Source: Candidatus Manganitrophaceae bacterium | GTDB lineage: Bacteria; Nitrospirota; Nitrospiria; SBBL01; Manganitrophaceae | Length of the DNA stretch: 64,000 nt | Direction: 5' to 3' | Assembly (NCBI GenBank): GCA_016200325.1 | Contig: JACQEZ010000011.1 | Location: 618,869-682,868, forward strand | Shown here: positions 1 through 9,966 of the stretch, in pieces | Position numbering within the stretch: position 1 is the stretch's first letter | Layout of the letters: each line of letters begins with the position of its first letter | Program-made: the position numbers and the translations under genes | The notes under the pieces: generated by a model | The model's input: only the letters and a program-made list of their open reading frames with translations | Told to the model about the DNA's origin: nothing | The model's database searches: none

Positions 1-624
1 TTAATGCAAGGGATCAAAAAGTTTGATCCGTATAAAGACATCCGTGTATCGACTTACGCGACCTGGTGGATTCGGGCCTATATTTTAAAATACATCCTTC
101 AGAATTGGCGGCTGGTCCGGATCGGCACCACCGAGGCGCAACGAAAACTCTTCTTCCGGCTTTCTAAGGAGCGGGAGCGGTTGGAGAAGATGGGTTACGA
201 AGCCGGCCCCAAACTTCTGGCAGACCGACTCGATGTGAAAGAAAAAGAGGTTATTGAGATGGAGCAGCGGCTCGGAGGAAGGGAGCATTCTCTGGATGAG
301 CCGGTCGGCGCCGAGTCGGATGAAACGCTGGCGAACATTCTCCCATCGGATCAGGAGCCGGCCGATGAGCGACTGGCGAACGATGAGCTCCGGGATCTCT
401 TTCAGGCGAAGCTGAAGGAATTTTCAAAAACGCTGAAGCCGCGGGAGTTGGAGATCCTTCAAGATCGCATCTTATCGGAGCACCCCAAGACGCTCGATGT
501 GTTCGGTAAAAAATACAGTATCTCAAAGGAGCGGGTTCGCCAGCTCGAAGAAAATCTGATCAAGAAGCTGAAGCAGTTTATGAAAGAGAATATTAAAGAT
601 TTTAAAGATATCGGCCCGCTCTGA
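1..624 (+). CDS. rpoH: RNA polymerase sigma-32-type factor (5' partial)
   Basis: This is the C-terminal 207 or so residues of a sigma70-family factor. The reading frame is open to the first base of the window, so the true start lies outside. The first residues belong to region 2.3-2.4 (FDPYKDIRVSTYATWWIRAY), which melts and reads the -10 element. The segment AQRKLFFRLSKERE matches the RpoH box of sigma-32 proteins, which favours the heat-shock factor over a housekeeping sigma. Region 4.2 (SISKERVRQLEENLIKKLK) near the C-terminus is the helix-turn-helix for the -35 element. The protein should direct RNA polymerase to heat-shock promoters. The subfamily call rests on the RpoH box and on length and is fairly secure. 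Confidence 0.88.
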   Translation, partial: LMQGIKKFDPYKDIRVSTYATWWIRAYILKYILQNWRLVRIGTTEAQRKLFFRLSKERERLEKMGYEAGPKLLADRLDVKEKEVIEMEQRLGGREHSLDEPVGAESDETLANILPSDQEPADERLANDELRDLFQAKLKEFSKTLKPRELEILQDRILSEHPKTLDVFGKKYSISKERVRQLEENLIKKLKQFMKENIKDFKDIGPL

Positions 625-646
625 CCGGCGTTTACATTTGCCGGTC
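623..646 (+). terminator. Short hairpin after rpoH
   Basis: A 7-bp perfect stem (623-629 with 640-646, GACCGGC/GCCGGTC) begins inside the rpoH stop codon. No U-tract follows, so it is a weak terminator candidate and may only stabilise the 3' end. Confidence 0.3.
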
Positions 647-679
647 GGTATGTTATAACCCGGCTGAATCGGGGGACCC

Positions 680-967
680 ATGTTTTATCATCTCTTCGTC
701 TGTACCGGGCCGACCTGCAGCCAGCAGGGGGCGGAAGAAACACTGCAAACCCTTCAGACCAGCTTAGAAAAGCACCACCTTCGCAGAAGTGTCCGGGTGA
801 CCCTCTGTCGCTGCCTCGGCCAATGCGGCAACGGCCCGAATCTCGTTGTCTATCCGGAAGGGACCTGGTACGGCCATGTCGAGGAAAAAGAAGCCGACCG
901 GCTCGTCCGAGAGCATCTCATCGAGGGAAAGCCGCTCTCCCACCTGATCCAGCTCCCCGTCGATTAA
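680..967 (+). CDS. Thioredoxin-like [2Fe-2S] ferredoxin
   Basis: This 95-residue protein has the cysteine layout of thioredoxin-fold [2Fe-2S] ferredoxins: CTGPTC near the N-terminus (C8, C13) and CRCLGQC in the middle (C45, C49, with C43 as an extra cysteine). The same fold occurs in the NuoE subunit of complex I and in free ferredoxins of the Clostridium pasteurianum and Aquifex type. The cytoplasmic role is probably one-electron transfer, with no partner identifiable from context. The ATG is preceded by GGGGGA. It sits 55 bp after rpoH and could be read from the same transcript. Confidence 0.82.
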   Translation: MFYHLFVCTGPTCSQQGAEETLQTLQTSLEKHHLRRSVRVTLCRCLGQCGNGPNLVVYPEGTWYGHVEEKEADRLVREHLIEGKPLSHLIQLPVD

Positions 968-1024
968 TTAGAGAGAGCGCCGAAAATTGTGAATGGAATG
1001 TGTGGCTGCCGCTATCAGTCTTCC

Positions 1025-1155
1025 AGGAAGCAGGCTTCCTGAAAACCCGGATCCAAAAACAACAAAGGCGAGCAGCCGGCTTTGCCGGTGCGAGCCGCGG
1101 GGTGTGGGGGCATCGGAGGACCCTTTCTTTATCACTTGCCGGACGGGCCCCCACA
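1025..1155 (+). other. Structured leader upstream of folB
   Basis: The 193-bp gap before folB holds three successive helices. They are a 6-bp hairpin with a 4-base loop (1025-1030/1035-1040), a longer stem with GGC/GCC at its base (1067-1069/1094-1096), a symmetric GA/GA internal loop and a CCGGC/GCCGG tip (1076-1080/1084-1088), and a perfect 9-bp stem (1103-1111/1147-1155) that ends 5 bases before the folB ATG. A GGAGGA at 1115-1120 lies inside the last loop. No known riboswitch class was recognised by eye. Confidence 0.4.
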
Positions 1156-1160
1156 GATAA

Positions 1161-1520
1161 ATGGACAAACTGATTATCCATCAAATAGAGTTTCACGGCC
1201 ACTGCGGGGTGACGCAAGAAGAGCGGACCATCGGCCAGCGTCTGTCGGTCGACGTGGAGATGCGCTGCGATTTAAAGCGGGCCGCCGAGGCGGATCGCCT
1301 TGAAGCGACGATCGACTACGATCGGCTCTCCGGAGAGATCGCACGGATCGGACGGGAGAGCCAAGTTCACCTGATCGAGACCCTCGCCGAGCGGATTGCC
1401 GCGAAAGTGTTAAAAGATCCCCGGGTGGCCTCGGTGACCGTTCGTGTGAAGAAATGCCTCCCTCCCCGCGAAGAGATCAAGGGAGGGGTCGTCGTAGAAA
1501 TCGTTCGGAGTGCGGAATGA
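1161..1520 (+). CDS. folB: Dihydroneopterin aldolase
   Basis: The 119-residue protein has the full FolB length and its signatures: an N-terminal IEFHGHCGVTQEER segment carrying the conserved glutamate, a DYDRL motif, HLIETLAERIA, and a C-terminal VRVKK with the catalytic lysine. It converts 7,8-dihydroneopterin to 6-hydroxymethyl-dihydropterin and glycolaldehyde in tetrahydrofolate synthesis. No other folate gene is nearby. The ATG has no close Shine-Dalgarno sequence; the base-paired leader stem ends just before it, so translation may depend on that structure opening. It is convergent with the PII gene at 1575. Confidence 0.93.
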   Translation: MDKLIIHQIEFHGHCGVTQEERTIGQRLSVDVEMRCDLKRAAEADRLEATIDYDRLSGEIARIGRESQVHLIETLAERIAAKVLKDPRVASVTVRVKKCLPPREEIKGGVVVEIVRSAE

Positions 1521-1574
1521 AGATAAATAGATGAAGGCCGTTTTCACTCCGCACGCCGAATTCCACACTTTCTT

Positions 1575-1925
<351 letters not shown>

Positions 1926-1960
1926 TTAGATGAGAAAAAGGCTATTATAAACGAAAGAAA

Positions 1961-3364
1961 TTAAAGATTGTAACTGGTCTCCCCATGCTCCGACATGTCG
2001 AGCCCGGTGATCTCGTCCTCCCGCGTGACGCGCAGTCCGATGGTTGCATCGACTATTTTAAGGAGGATCATCGTCATGACGAAGGCGAAGACCCAGGTGG
2101 CCGCCACCGTGATTCCCTGAATCATCAGCTGCTTGGGGTTTCCGAAGAAGAGCCCGTCGGCACCGGCGGCATTGATCGCTTTTGTGGCAAAGAGCCCGGT
2201 GGCCAACGCGCCGAAGGTGCCGCCGAGTCCATGGACGCCGAAGGCATCGAGGGAGTCGTCATAGCCGAGTTTGTTCTTCAGGATCACCGCACCGAAATAG
2301 CAGACCGCCCCGCCGCCGATCCCGATAAAAATAGAAGAGATCGGACCGACAAAGCCGGACGCCGGTGTGATGGCGACCAATCCGGCCACCGCGCCGCTGA
2401 CGGCGCCGAGCACGGTCGGCTTGCCGCGATGCGACCACTCCACGATCATCCAGGTGAGGGCCGCGGCTGCCGCCGCGGTATTCGTCACGACAAAGGCGGA
2501 GGTTGCGAGAGACCCGGAGGCGACGGCGCTTCCGGCGTTAAAGCCGAACCAACCGAACCAGAGAATCCCGGCGCCGAGGACCGTCATCGGCAGGTTATGC
2601 GGCGGCATCGGATCTTTTCCATAGCCGACCCGCTTCCCCATATAGAGGGCCGCGGCCAGCGCAGAGACGCCGGAGCTGATGTGAACGACGGTGCCGCCGG
2701 CGAAATCAAGCGCACCCATGTTGCGCATCCACCCGCCGACCCCCCACACCCAGTGCGCCAGCGGATCATAAACCAAGGTCGCCCAGAGAAGCGAGAAGAC
2801 CAAAAAGGCGGAGAACTTCATCCGCTCGGCGATGGCGCCGGTGATCAGCGCAGGCGTAATAATGGCGAACATCGCCTGGAAGATCATGAAGGCCTGGTGC
2901 GGCACGGTCGCGCCGTAATCAGGATTCGGCTCCAGCCCCACCCCATTGAGCCCCAGCCAGGCCAGGCTCCCGATGACCCCTCCTTGGTCGGGGCCGAAGG
3001 AGAGAGAATAACCCCAGAGCACCCACTGGATGCTGATTACACAGATCAAGATGAAGCTCTGCATGAACGTCCCCAACACATTTTTGGTCCGGACCATCCC
3101 GCCGTAGAAGAGGGCGAGCCCGGGGGTCATCAGAAGAACCAGCGCCGAAGAGGCGAGGAGCCAGGCAGTGTCGCCGGTATCGACTTTCGGGGGCGCGGCG
3201 GCGTCCGGAGCGGCCGGTGTAGAGGAAGGCGGTGCCGGGGTCGCCGCCGGAGGTGCGGGCGCCTCTTCGGCGGAAGAGAAGGCCGGAGTGAACCCGATTA
3301 AAGTGATTAAAAAAAATAAAACGAGAAGTCCTTGAATTCCCTTTTTTTGATCGATTGCCATCAT
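1961..3364 (-). CDS. amt: Ammonium transporter Amt (copy 1)
   Basis: This 467-residue Amt/MEP/Rh channel starts at an ATG behind GAGGAGG. An N-terminal signal peptide is followed by a Pro/Ala-rich segment (about residues 33-60). The 11-helix channel core begins at DTGDTAWLLASSALVLLMTPGLA and includes AFFYGGMVRxKN-type and DFAGGTVVHISSG motifs and the twin-histidine regions. The short cytoplasmic tail (GLDMSEHGETSYNL) is where PII would dock. It is downstream of glnD by 24 bp and upstream of PII copy 1. It shares a 163-bp tract, identical but for one base, with amt copy 3, pointing to gene conversion. Confidence 0.95.
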   Translation of the reverse strand: MMAIDQKKGIQGLLVLFFLITLIGFTPAFSSAEEAPAPPAATPAPPSSTPAAPDAAAPPKVDTGDTAWLLASSALVLLMTPGLALFYGGMVRTKNVLGTFMQSFILICVISIQWVLWGYSLSFGPDQGGVIGSLAWLGLNGVGLEPNPDYGATVPHQAFMIFQAMFAIITPALITGAIAERMKFSAFLVFSLLWATLVYDPLAHWVWGVGGWMRNMGALDFAGGTVVHISSGVSALAAALYMGKRVGYGKDPMPPHNLPMTVLGAGILWFGWFGFNAGSAVASGSLATSAFVVTNTAAAAAALTWMIVEWSHRGKPTVLGAVSGAVAGLVAITPASGFVGPISSIFIGIGGGAVCYFGAVILKNKLGYDDSLDAFGVHGLGGTFGALATGLFATKAINAAGADGLFFGNPKQLMIQGITVAATWVFAFVMTMILLKIVDATIGLRVTREDEITGLDMSEHGETSYNL

Positions 3365-3388
3365 TCCTCCTCTGGGTTTGACGCTTAG

Positions 3389-5995
3389 TTACTTTCCTTC
3401 CTTAATTGAAAAAACCTGCTCGATCTCCAGCGTGAGTTGCTCTTTCACCGCATGGATTTGCTCCGGGTCGGTGATCTTCCCATGATCGGGACCTTGTACG
3501 TAAAATACGTCGACGATCTGATCGAGTCGGGTGGCGATCTTCGCCGAGTGGACCGAGAGCTCCAGGTCGAAGAGGGTCTTGGCGATGGCATAAAGAAGGC
3601 CCCTCCGGTCGGGGGCAAAAATATCGATGATGGTAAAGTGATGCGAGCTGTCGTTGTCGAGCTCCACCCGCACCGACACGGCCGGCGGCCGGCTCTTCTG
3701 CAGGCGAAATCGCTCCCCTCGGGCAAAGAGCTTTGCAATCGTCTCCTTGCCGGTCAGGACGTTGCGGACCTCCTGTGAGATCGTCTCGACCCGCTCGGGC
3801 GGCACCGCTCCGGTATAGTCCGGGTCGATCACTTGAAAGGTGTCGACGACAAAGCCGTTGGTCTGTGTGAAGACCTGCGCCGCCATAATCTGGAGCCCTT
3901 TTGCGGCCAAGACCCCGGTCATCTTGGAGAAGAGGCCCGGCGTGATCTGGTCATAGGTATAGAGGGTATACTCCGTCATCCCCAGCTCGGGCAGAGGGCG
4001 CGCCCCGACATGGATCGGATCGATCAGCAGGTGAAAAAAAGCGGAGAGATCGACCAAAACTTTTTCAAACGGCGTCGCCAGAAGATAGCGGGGGGTCAAG
4101 GCGGCGAGCGTCTCCTCCAGCCAGACCTCCGGATATTTTCCTTTTGCCTCCTGGCGGAGCCGGGTCAAGATGGCGGCGGTTTTTTGATCTTCCGGATCGG
4201 ACGCCTCGCCAGCCAGGATCGAGATCGCCTCTTGGTAGAGTTTCAGCAGCAGCTCTCCCTTCCAGGTGGTCCAGGTGCCGGGGCCGACCGCCCGGATGTC
4301 GGCGCAGGTCAAGATAAAGAGCTTCTTCAGCGTCTCCGGTCGGGCCACCTCTTTGGCAAATTGCAAAAGAATCGGTTCATTGGAAAAATCGCGATAGAGG
4401 GCCACCTCGGAGAGAATCAGGTGACGGCGGACCAAAAAGATCAGCAGGGATCGATCATCTTCGGTATAACCGAGCTGTGTGCCGACCGCCTCGGCGATTG
4501 TCGCCCCGATTTCACTATGATCTTCCGGCCGCCCCTTGCCGACATCGTGCAAAAGAAGGCCGAGGTGGAGGAGATCTTTCCGCTGAATTCCGGCGTAGAT
4601 CTTCCCGATCGGTCCGCTCTCGGCGGCCAGCCGCTCCGCCTCTTCCACAGCACGGAAGCTGTGCTCATCGACGGTGAAGAAATGGGATCGGCTCTCCTGG
4701 ACCAGGCGGTTGATCCGGCCGAACTCCGGGATGATCCGCCAGAGAACATGCGTCCGGTGCATCAGACGCAGCGTGTCGGCGATTCCGCCCGGCCTGGCAA
4801 GAATGCTTCGGAAGCGTTGGGCCCCTTCGGGCGAGACCGGCCGGTCCCGCTCCTGTTCGGCCACCTGGTGCAGCACTTCGAGGATCGGGCCGGGGATTCG
4901 GGCATGATGCTCTTTGGCGAGGAGGAAAATCTGAAAGAGGTTTTCATCCTTCGCGAAAAATTGAAAGAGGTTCTCCGCCTGCGGGACGATCTCCTCGGAG
5001 ACGAGCTGAAAGCCGGGGGCGACCTGGCGGGTCTGCCAGGTCCGACGCCATTTATTCCACCGGCTGGCCGGAAAGGCGTCCCGGATAAACCGGTCGGAAA
5101 TTTCGATCACCCATCCGGTCAGGATGTAATATTGCCGCATCAGATCGCGTCGGTTTTCGAAATGAAAGAACGGGGCGAGCTCTTCCTGCAGTTCCATCGT
5201 CAAATGATCCGAGGCTTTTCCCGCCTGAAAGTGAAGCTGATTTCGAATGCGCCAGAGGAAGTCGAGCGCGGTGGTCAGGCTCGAATATTCCGCATTGGAG
5301 AGGAGCCCCCACTGAAAGAGCTGTGCAAGCGAATTGGTCCGGTACCGGGCGAGCGCCACCCAGCGAAGGTGGTGAATGTCCCGCAGCCCGCCGGGGCTTT
5401 GTTTTAAGTTCGGCTCCAACAGATAGGGGGTCGCGCCGAACTCCTTCCGACCGGCCTCTCTTCCCTCATTGAGGGCGGCCAGAAATCCCTTTAAATTTTT
5501 TCCGACCACCTTGGAGAAGAACGCTTCATGAAACTGTTGGAAGAGCGCCCGGTCGCCGGTGAGAAGGCGCGATTCCAGAAGCGAGGTGGCGATGAGAGGG
5601 TCCTGTTTCGCGGCGGCGATGCACTCTTCTACGTTCCGAACGCTGTGGCCGATTTTATATCCGAGATCCCAAAAAAAGGGGAGGAGCTCGGAGGCGAGCT
5701 TTCCTGCCTGCAGCGGCCGGCCTTCCGGGAAGAGGAACATCAGATCGATGTCGGAGGCCGGCGAGAGCTCTCGGCGGCCGTAACCGCCGATCGGCACCAT
5801 CGCCCCTCCCCACTCCTGGACGAGCGTCGGATTGATCGTTTGGAAGCCTCTTAACAGAAGATGATCCGCCAAATCGGAGAGGGCTTCGACCACCCGCAGA
5901 CCGGCCCCGCCTTGATTGTGAAAGGCGCGGATCTCCTTCTGTTTTTCTAGAAAATGGCTCCGAAGATCATTGAGTATATTGGGGGACGGATCCAT
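3389..5995 (-). CDS. glnD: Bifunctional PII uridylyltransferase/UMP-removing enzyme
   Basis: GlnD adds UMP to Y51 of PII when glutamine is low and removes it when glutamine is high. The roughly 868-residue protein shows the nucleotidyltransferase motif GGYGRRELSPASDIDL near residue 65, an HD domain (LLLHDVGKGRPEDHSE) in the middle for UMP removal, and two C-terminal ACT domains that bind glutamine (MTEYTLYTYDQITPGLFSKMTGV and IIDIFAPDRRGLLYAIA). The chosen ATG at 5995 has AAAGGAGAG directly upstream; an ATG 13 codons earlier (6034) lacks such a site. Placement between the amt and PII genes makes a complete sensing module in one cluster. Confidence 0.95.
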   Translation of the reverse strand: MDPSPNILNDLRSHFLEKQKEIRAFHNQGGAGLRVVEALSDLADHLLLRGFQTINPTLVQEWGGAMVPIGGYGRRELSPASDIDLMFLFPEGRPLQAGKLASELLPFFWDLGYKIGHSVRNVEECIAAAKQDPLIATSLLESRLLTGDRALFQQFHEAFFSKVVGKNLKGFLAALNEGREAGRKEFGATPYLLEPNLKQSPGGLRDIHHLRWVALARYRTNSLAQLFQWGLLSNAEYSSLTTALDFLWRIRNQLHFQAGKASDHLTMELQEELAPFFHFENRRDLMRQYYILTGWVIEISDRFIRDAFPASRWNKWRRTWQTRQVAPGFQLVSEEIVPQAENLFQFFAKDENLFQIFLLAKEHHARIPGPILEVLHQVAEQERDRPVSPEGAQRFRSILARPGGIADTLRLMHRTHVLWRIIPEFGRINRLVQESRSHFFTVDEHSFRAVEEAERLAAESGPIGKIYAGIQRKDLLHLGLLLHDVGKGRPEDHSEIGATIAEAVGTQLGYTEDDRSLLIFLVRRHLILSEVALYRDFSNEPILLQFAKEVARPETLKKLFILTCADIRAVGPGTWTTWKGELLLKLYQEAISILAGEASDPEDQKTAAILTRLRQEAKGKYPEVWLEETLAALTPRYLLATPFEKVLVDLSAFFHLLIDPIHVGARPLPELGMTEYTLYTYDQITPGLFSKMTGVLAAKGLQIMAAQVFTQTNGFVVDTFQVIDPDYTGAVPPERVETISQEVRNVLTGKETIAKLFARGERFRLQKSRPPAVSVRVELDNDSSHHFTIIDIFAPDRRGLLYAIAKTLFDLELSVHSAKIATRLDQIVDVFYVQGPDHGKITDPEQIHAVKEQLTLEIEQVFSIKEGK

Positions 5996-6052
5996 CTCTC
6001 CTTTCAACCGTTCTCTTCTTAATGTGGGAAACAAATGTGGAATCGGTTCAAC

Positions 6053-7384
6053 TCAGACGCCTCGAAAGAAGAGAATCCAGATGAAGAGATATAGGGGAAC
6101 CAAGATCGGGAAGGCATAGCGAACCATATATCCCATGAAGGTCGGCGGAATCATTCCGGCCTGTTCCGCAACCGATTTTACCATGAAATTGGGTCCATTG
6201 CCTATGTAAGTGTTCGCACCAAAAAAAACCGATCCGACGGAGATCGCTTGAATGAAAATCCCGTTGGAGACGAGGAGGGCCTCCAGCGTGGAGGTCGGGT
6301 GGCGCCCCGAAATGATGGTAAAGAAATTAAGATAGGTCGGGGCATTGTCCAGGACCGAAGAGAGGAGACCGCTCCCCCAGAAAAAATGGCCCGGCTGCAC
6401 CAGACCCAACTCGCCGGAATGGGCGGAGAGCCACTCCAGCGCCGGCGCCATGGTGGTGAAGATGGCGAAGAAGAGAATGGCGACCTCCTTGAGGGGGGCG
6501 AAGGAAAACTGGTTTCCTTCGTAGGCCTGGTTCGAGGCGGTCGAGTATGACAGAGCGGCGGCGGCCAGAATGATCCCTTCTCGAATCGGGCTCTCCAGGA
6601 AGATCGCTCCGATGATGATCGCCAAGAGTAAAAATTGGTGTTTCCCGACGACCTCGATCCGAAGCGGTTCCGTCACTCGGGTTTCCGGTACGAGACCGAG
6701 GCGGGCGGCCCGGCGCGCGGCGGTCAAATCGATCAGGAAGAAGAGGGTGAGGAGGAACCCGATTGCCCAGAGCCAGATCGGCCAAACGGCCCGGACCACC
6801 CAGAAAAAGGGAATCCCTTTGAGATAGCCGAGAAAGAGCGGAGGGTCTCCGATCGGGGTGAGGAGGCCGCCGATGTTGCTGACGATGAAAATAAAAAAGG
6901 CGAGGTGGTAGCCGTGCAGGCGTCCCCGGTTGATCGAGAGGTAGGGACGGATCAGGAGCATCGACGCGCCGGTCGTCCCGAGCAGATTCGACAAGAGCGC
7001 GCCGGAGAGAAGGAGGAGGGTGTTGAGGAGCGGGGTTGCCGGACGATTGATCTGAATCCAGATGCCGCTGCTGATCACAAAGAGCGCGCCGATCAGAATG
7101 ATGAAGGAGAGATAGTCGGAGGCGGCGTGCAGCAGCGGACGCGCCCCGTCCGGAGAGGGAAGGTAAAATAAAACGACGAGGCCGACCAATGCAAAGGAGA
7201 AGGCATGATAATATTTTCCCCACCATCGCTGTCCCACCGTCGGGCCAAGCGCGATCGCGGCCAGCAGAAGAACGAACGGCAGCGCCATCCAGAGCGGCGG
7301 GCCGCTCCCTTCGCCGCTCCCGGCGGCGAAAGCCGCCTGCGGGATCAAGATCATCGAGAGAATGAGAGCGAACCCAAAGACCAT
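6053..7384 (-). CDS. Sodium:proton antiporter, NhaD/CitMHS-like
   Basis: This 443-residue, highly hydrophobic protein has about 11-12 membrane segments and an N-terminal signal-like helix ending AAFAAGSGEG. Motifs such as NLLGTTGASMLLIRP and SNIGGLLTPIGDPPLFLGY are typical of the NhaD/ArsB/CitMHS ion-transporter superfamily, in which Na+/H+ antiport is the usual activity. It lies between glnD and PII copy 2 on the same strand. A plausible but unproven link to the cluster is pH and cation balance during ammonium uptake. The exact substrate cannot be fixed from sequence. Confidence 0.82.
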   Translation of the reverse strand: MVFGFALILSMILIPQAAFAAGSGEGSGPPLWMALPFVLLLAAIALGPTVGQRWWGKYYHAFSFALVGLVVLFYLPSPDGARPLLHAASDYLSFIILIGALFVISSGIWIQINRPATPLLNTLLLLSGALLSNLLGTTGASMLLIRPYLSINRGRLHGYHLAFFIFIVSNIGGLLTPIGDPPLFLGYLKGIPFFWVVRAVWPIWLWAIGFLLTLFFLIDLTAARRAARLGLVPETRVTEPLRIEVVGKHQFLLLAIIIGAIFLESPIREGIILAAAALSYSTASNQAYEGNQFSFAPLKEVAILFFAIFTTMAPALEWLSAHSGELGLVQPGHFFWGSGLLSSVLDNAPTYLNFFTIISGRHPTSTLEALLVSNGIFIQAISVGSVFFGANTYIGNGPNFMVKSVAEQAGMIPPTFMGYMVRYAFPILVPLYLFIWILFFRGV

Positions 7385-7424
7385 CTTTTATCCCGTCTTT
7401 ACTATGCGACTCTGCGAAAGGGAC

Positions 7425-7463
7425 GAAAGGGCGAAGGGGGTCGATCAATCCCTCCGCCCTTTC
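7425..7463 (-). terminator. Inverted repeat after PII copy 2
   Basis: Positions 7425-7438 pair with 7450-7463 at 13 of 14 bases (GAAAGGGCG core) around an 11-base loop. It lies downstream of PII copy 2 and upstream of the antiporter. There is no clear U-run, so it may be a rho-dependent end or a processing hairpin. Confidence 0.45.
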
Positions 7464-7493
7464 AGAATCTGAAGCATTCCCACCTGTCTGATC

Positions 7494-8167
<674 letters not shown>

Positions 8168-8212
8168 TGCATCCCCTCTTTTGATCCGGAGCTGATGATG
8201 TCAGATGGCAAA

Positions 8213-8250
8213 GGGCAATGGGAGGAGAAAACCTAAACCTCCCATCGCCC
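8213..8250 (-). terminator. Strong inverted repeat after amt copy 2
   Basis: Positions 8213-8225 pair with 8238-8250 at 12 of 13 bases (GGGCAATGGGAGG type) around a 12-base loop, between amt copy 2 and the Rieske-like gene. It could terminate or attenuate the amt transcript and lower expression of the downstream genes. No U-run is evident. Confidence 0.5.
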
Positions 8251-8283
8251 TGATACCGTTCTACCACTCTGGCGATGAACGCT

Positions 8284-9966
8284 TTACCGCAATACTTCCT
8301 CCTTCTTCATCGGTTTTTTCGTAATAGAAGGCTCCGACGGAGGAGCGGAAGCGGAGAGGTGCGATAAGCTGAACTCGGGATAACCAACCACCCCCATTTC
8401 CGGAATATCGAGTCCTTCGAGCTCCACCTCAGGAGAGACCCGGTTCCCGATCGTCAAATCGACCAGCTTAAAGAAGGCGTACGAGGCGACGAAGATGAAG
8501 ACGAAGTTGGCAATGAGATCGATCGACTGCGCCAACAGTTGCCCGCCATCCCCATAAAGGATTCCTTTTACGGTTCCTTTTACCCCATTCAGGCCGTCTC
8601 CATAGGTTCCGTCTGCGAAGATGCCGACGGAAAGAACGCCGAACGCCCCGCAGACCCCATGGACGGAGATGGCGCCGACCGGATCATCGATTTTCAATGT
8701 CCGTTCAACGAAGAAGACCGCGATGCAGACAAGCAGGCCTGCGATGGCTCCGATGAGGAAGGCTGAACCGGCGGTGACGAAAGCGCAGGGCGCGGTAATC
8801 GCCACCAATCCGGCGAGCATTCCATTGGCCATCATAGAGGGATCGGGTTTTCCATATTTGGTCCACATGTAGATCATCGCAACGAGCGCCCCGGAGGCCG
8901 AAGCAAGCATCGTATTGACCGCGACGACCGAGATCCGAAGATCGGTTCCGGCGAGGGTGCTGCCCGGATTAAACCCAAACCACCCAAAGGCGAGAATAAA
9001 CGTTCCGGCGATCGCCATCGGGATATGATGGCCCGGGATCGGGTTGGCGCTGCCGTCTTTATTATATTTTCCGATTCGAGGACCGAGGATCATCGCCCCG
9101 GCCAGCGCGGTGACGCCGCCGACCATGTGGACGACTCCCGAGCCGGCAAAGTCAACCGCCCCATGACCCAAACCGAAATTCGCTCCCAGTTGTGAGAGCC
9201 AGCCGCCCCCCCAGACCCAGTTTCCATAAATCGGGTAGGTGACCATCGAGATGAAGAAGCCGAAGACGACGAAAGGAAGAAATTTCCATCGTTCGGCCAT
9301 CGCGCCGGTCGGAATCGTCGCGGCGGTGTCCATGAAGACCATCTGGAAGAGAAACATCGTAAAGATGGCGACATCGTAGGTCGCTCCGGAGAGGAAGAAC
9401 CCTTTGTGCCCGAAGAGACCAAAGGTTTTTCCAAACAGGTTAATGGTAAATTCGGAATCGAGAAGCGGGGTGCTTCCCAAGGTGCCGAGCGCCCCGACAC
9501 CGCCGAACATGAGCGCGAAGCCCATGATCCAGAAGCCGGTCATCCCGACGGCATAAACCATGAAGTTCATCCCCATGGTGTGAGCCACATTCTTGGCACG
9601 GGTGAAGCCGGTCTCCACCAGCGCGAACCCGCATTGCATGAACATCACGAGGAATCCGGTGATCAAGGTCCACATCATATTGACGGCGACTTTGGTATGT
9701 CCCGTCTCGGCGGCGACCTCCTCTAAGGTTGGTTTGCCGGGAACCTTTGCAGTGACGTCTCCGATGCCGCCGGTGTTGGATCCGTTCGGGTCGGGTGCGG
9801 GGGGAGGTGCAGGGGCTGCCTCCGGCGCTGCGGCTGTCGCCGCCGGCGCAGGGGGTGCCGCCGGCGGGGCGGTTCCGGTCTCTTCAGCCCAAATGGGCGT
9901 GAAGGAAATCGAGGCCGCCAAAAGTAGAGCGGTCATCACTGCTTTTAATCTTTTACTTATTTTCAT
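8284..9966 (-). CDS. amt: Ammonium transporter Amt (copy 2, long form)
   Basis: This 560-residue Amt is the most divergent of the three. A signal peptide (ending about WAEETG) leads into a Pro/Ala-rich stretch and a DPNGSNTGGIGDVTAKVPGK linker. The channel core starts near residue 95 (NMMWTLITGFLVMFMQCGFALVETGF), of the type seen in larger Amt proteins. Core motifs FAGSGVVHMVGG and GWFGFNPGSTLAG are present. The C-terminal tail is about 40 residues longer than in copy 1 (GYPEFSLSHL, PMKKEEVLR end) and resembles the tail of copy 3. It heads a probable amt-Rieske-PII unit. Confidence 0.94.
   Translation of the reverse strand: MKISKRLKAVMTALLLAASISFTPIWAEETGTAPPAAPPAPAATAAAPEAAPAPPPAPDPNGSNTGGIGDVTAKVPGKPTLEEVAAETGHTKVAVNMMWTLITGFLVMFMQCGFALVETGFTRAKNVAHTMGMNFMVYAVGMTGFWIMGFALMFGGVGALGTLGSTPLLDSEFTINLFGKTFGLFGHKGFFLSGATYDVAIFTMFLFQMVFMDTAATIPTGAMAERWKFLPFVVFGFFISMVTYPIYGNWVWGGGWLSQLGANFGLGHGAVDFAGSGVVHMVGGVTALAGAMILGPRIGKYNKDGSANPIPGHHIPMAIAGTFILAFGWFGFNPGSTLAGTDLRISVVAVNTMLASASGALVAMIYMWTKYGKPDPSMMANGMLAGLVAITAPCAFVTAGSAFLIGAIAGLLVCIAVFFVERTLKIDDPVGAISVHGVCGAFGVLSVGIFADGTYGDGLNGVKGTVKGILYGDGGQLLAQSIDLIANFVFIFVASYAFFKLVDLTIGNRVSPEVELEGLDIPEMGVVGYPEFSLSHLSASAPPSEPSITKKPMKKEEVLR

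Noticed and set aside
1985..3301. Long plus-strand open frame (438 codons) opposite amt copy 1
   Set aside because: It mirrors a well-supported Amt gene; its product is low-complexity Arg/Asp/Gly-rich with no family resemblance.
3833..5407. Plus-strand frame of 524 codons opposite glnD
   Set aside because: GlnD on the minus strand has complete domains and a ribosome-binding site; the opposite frame has no recognisable motif.
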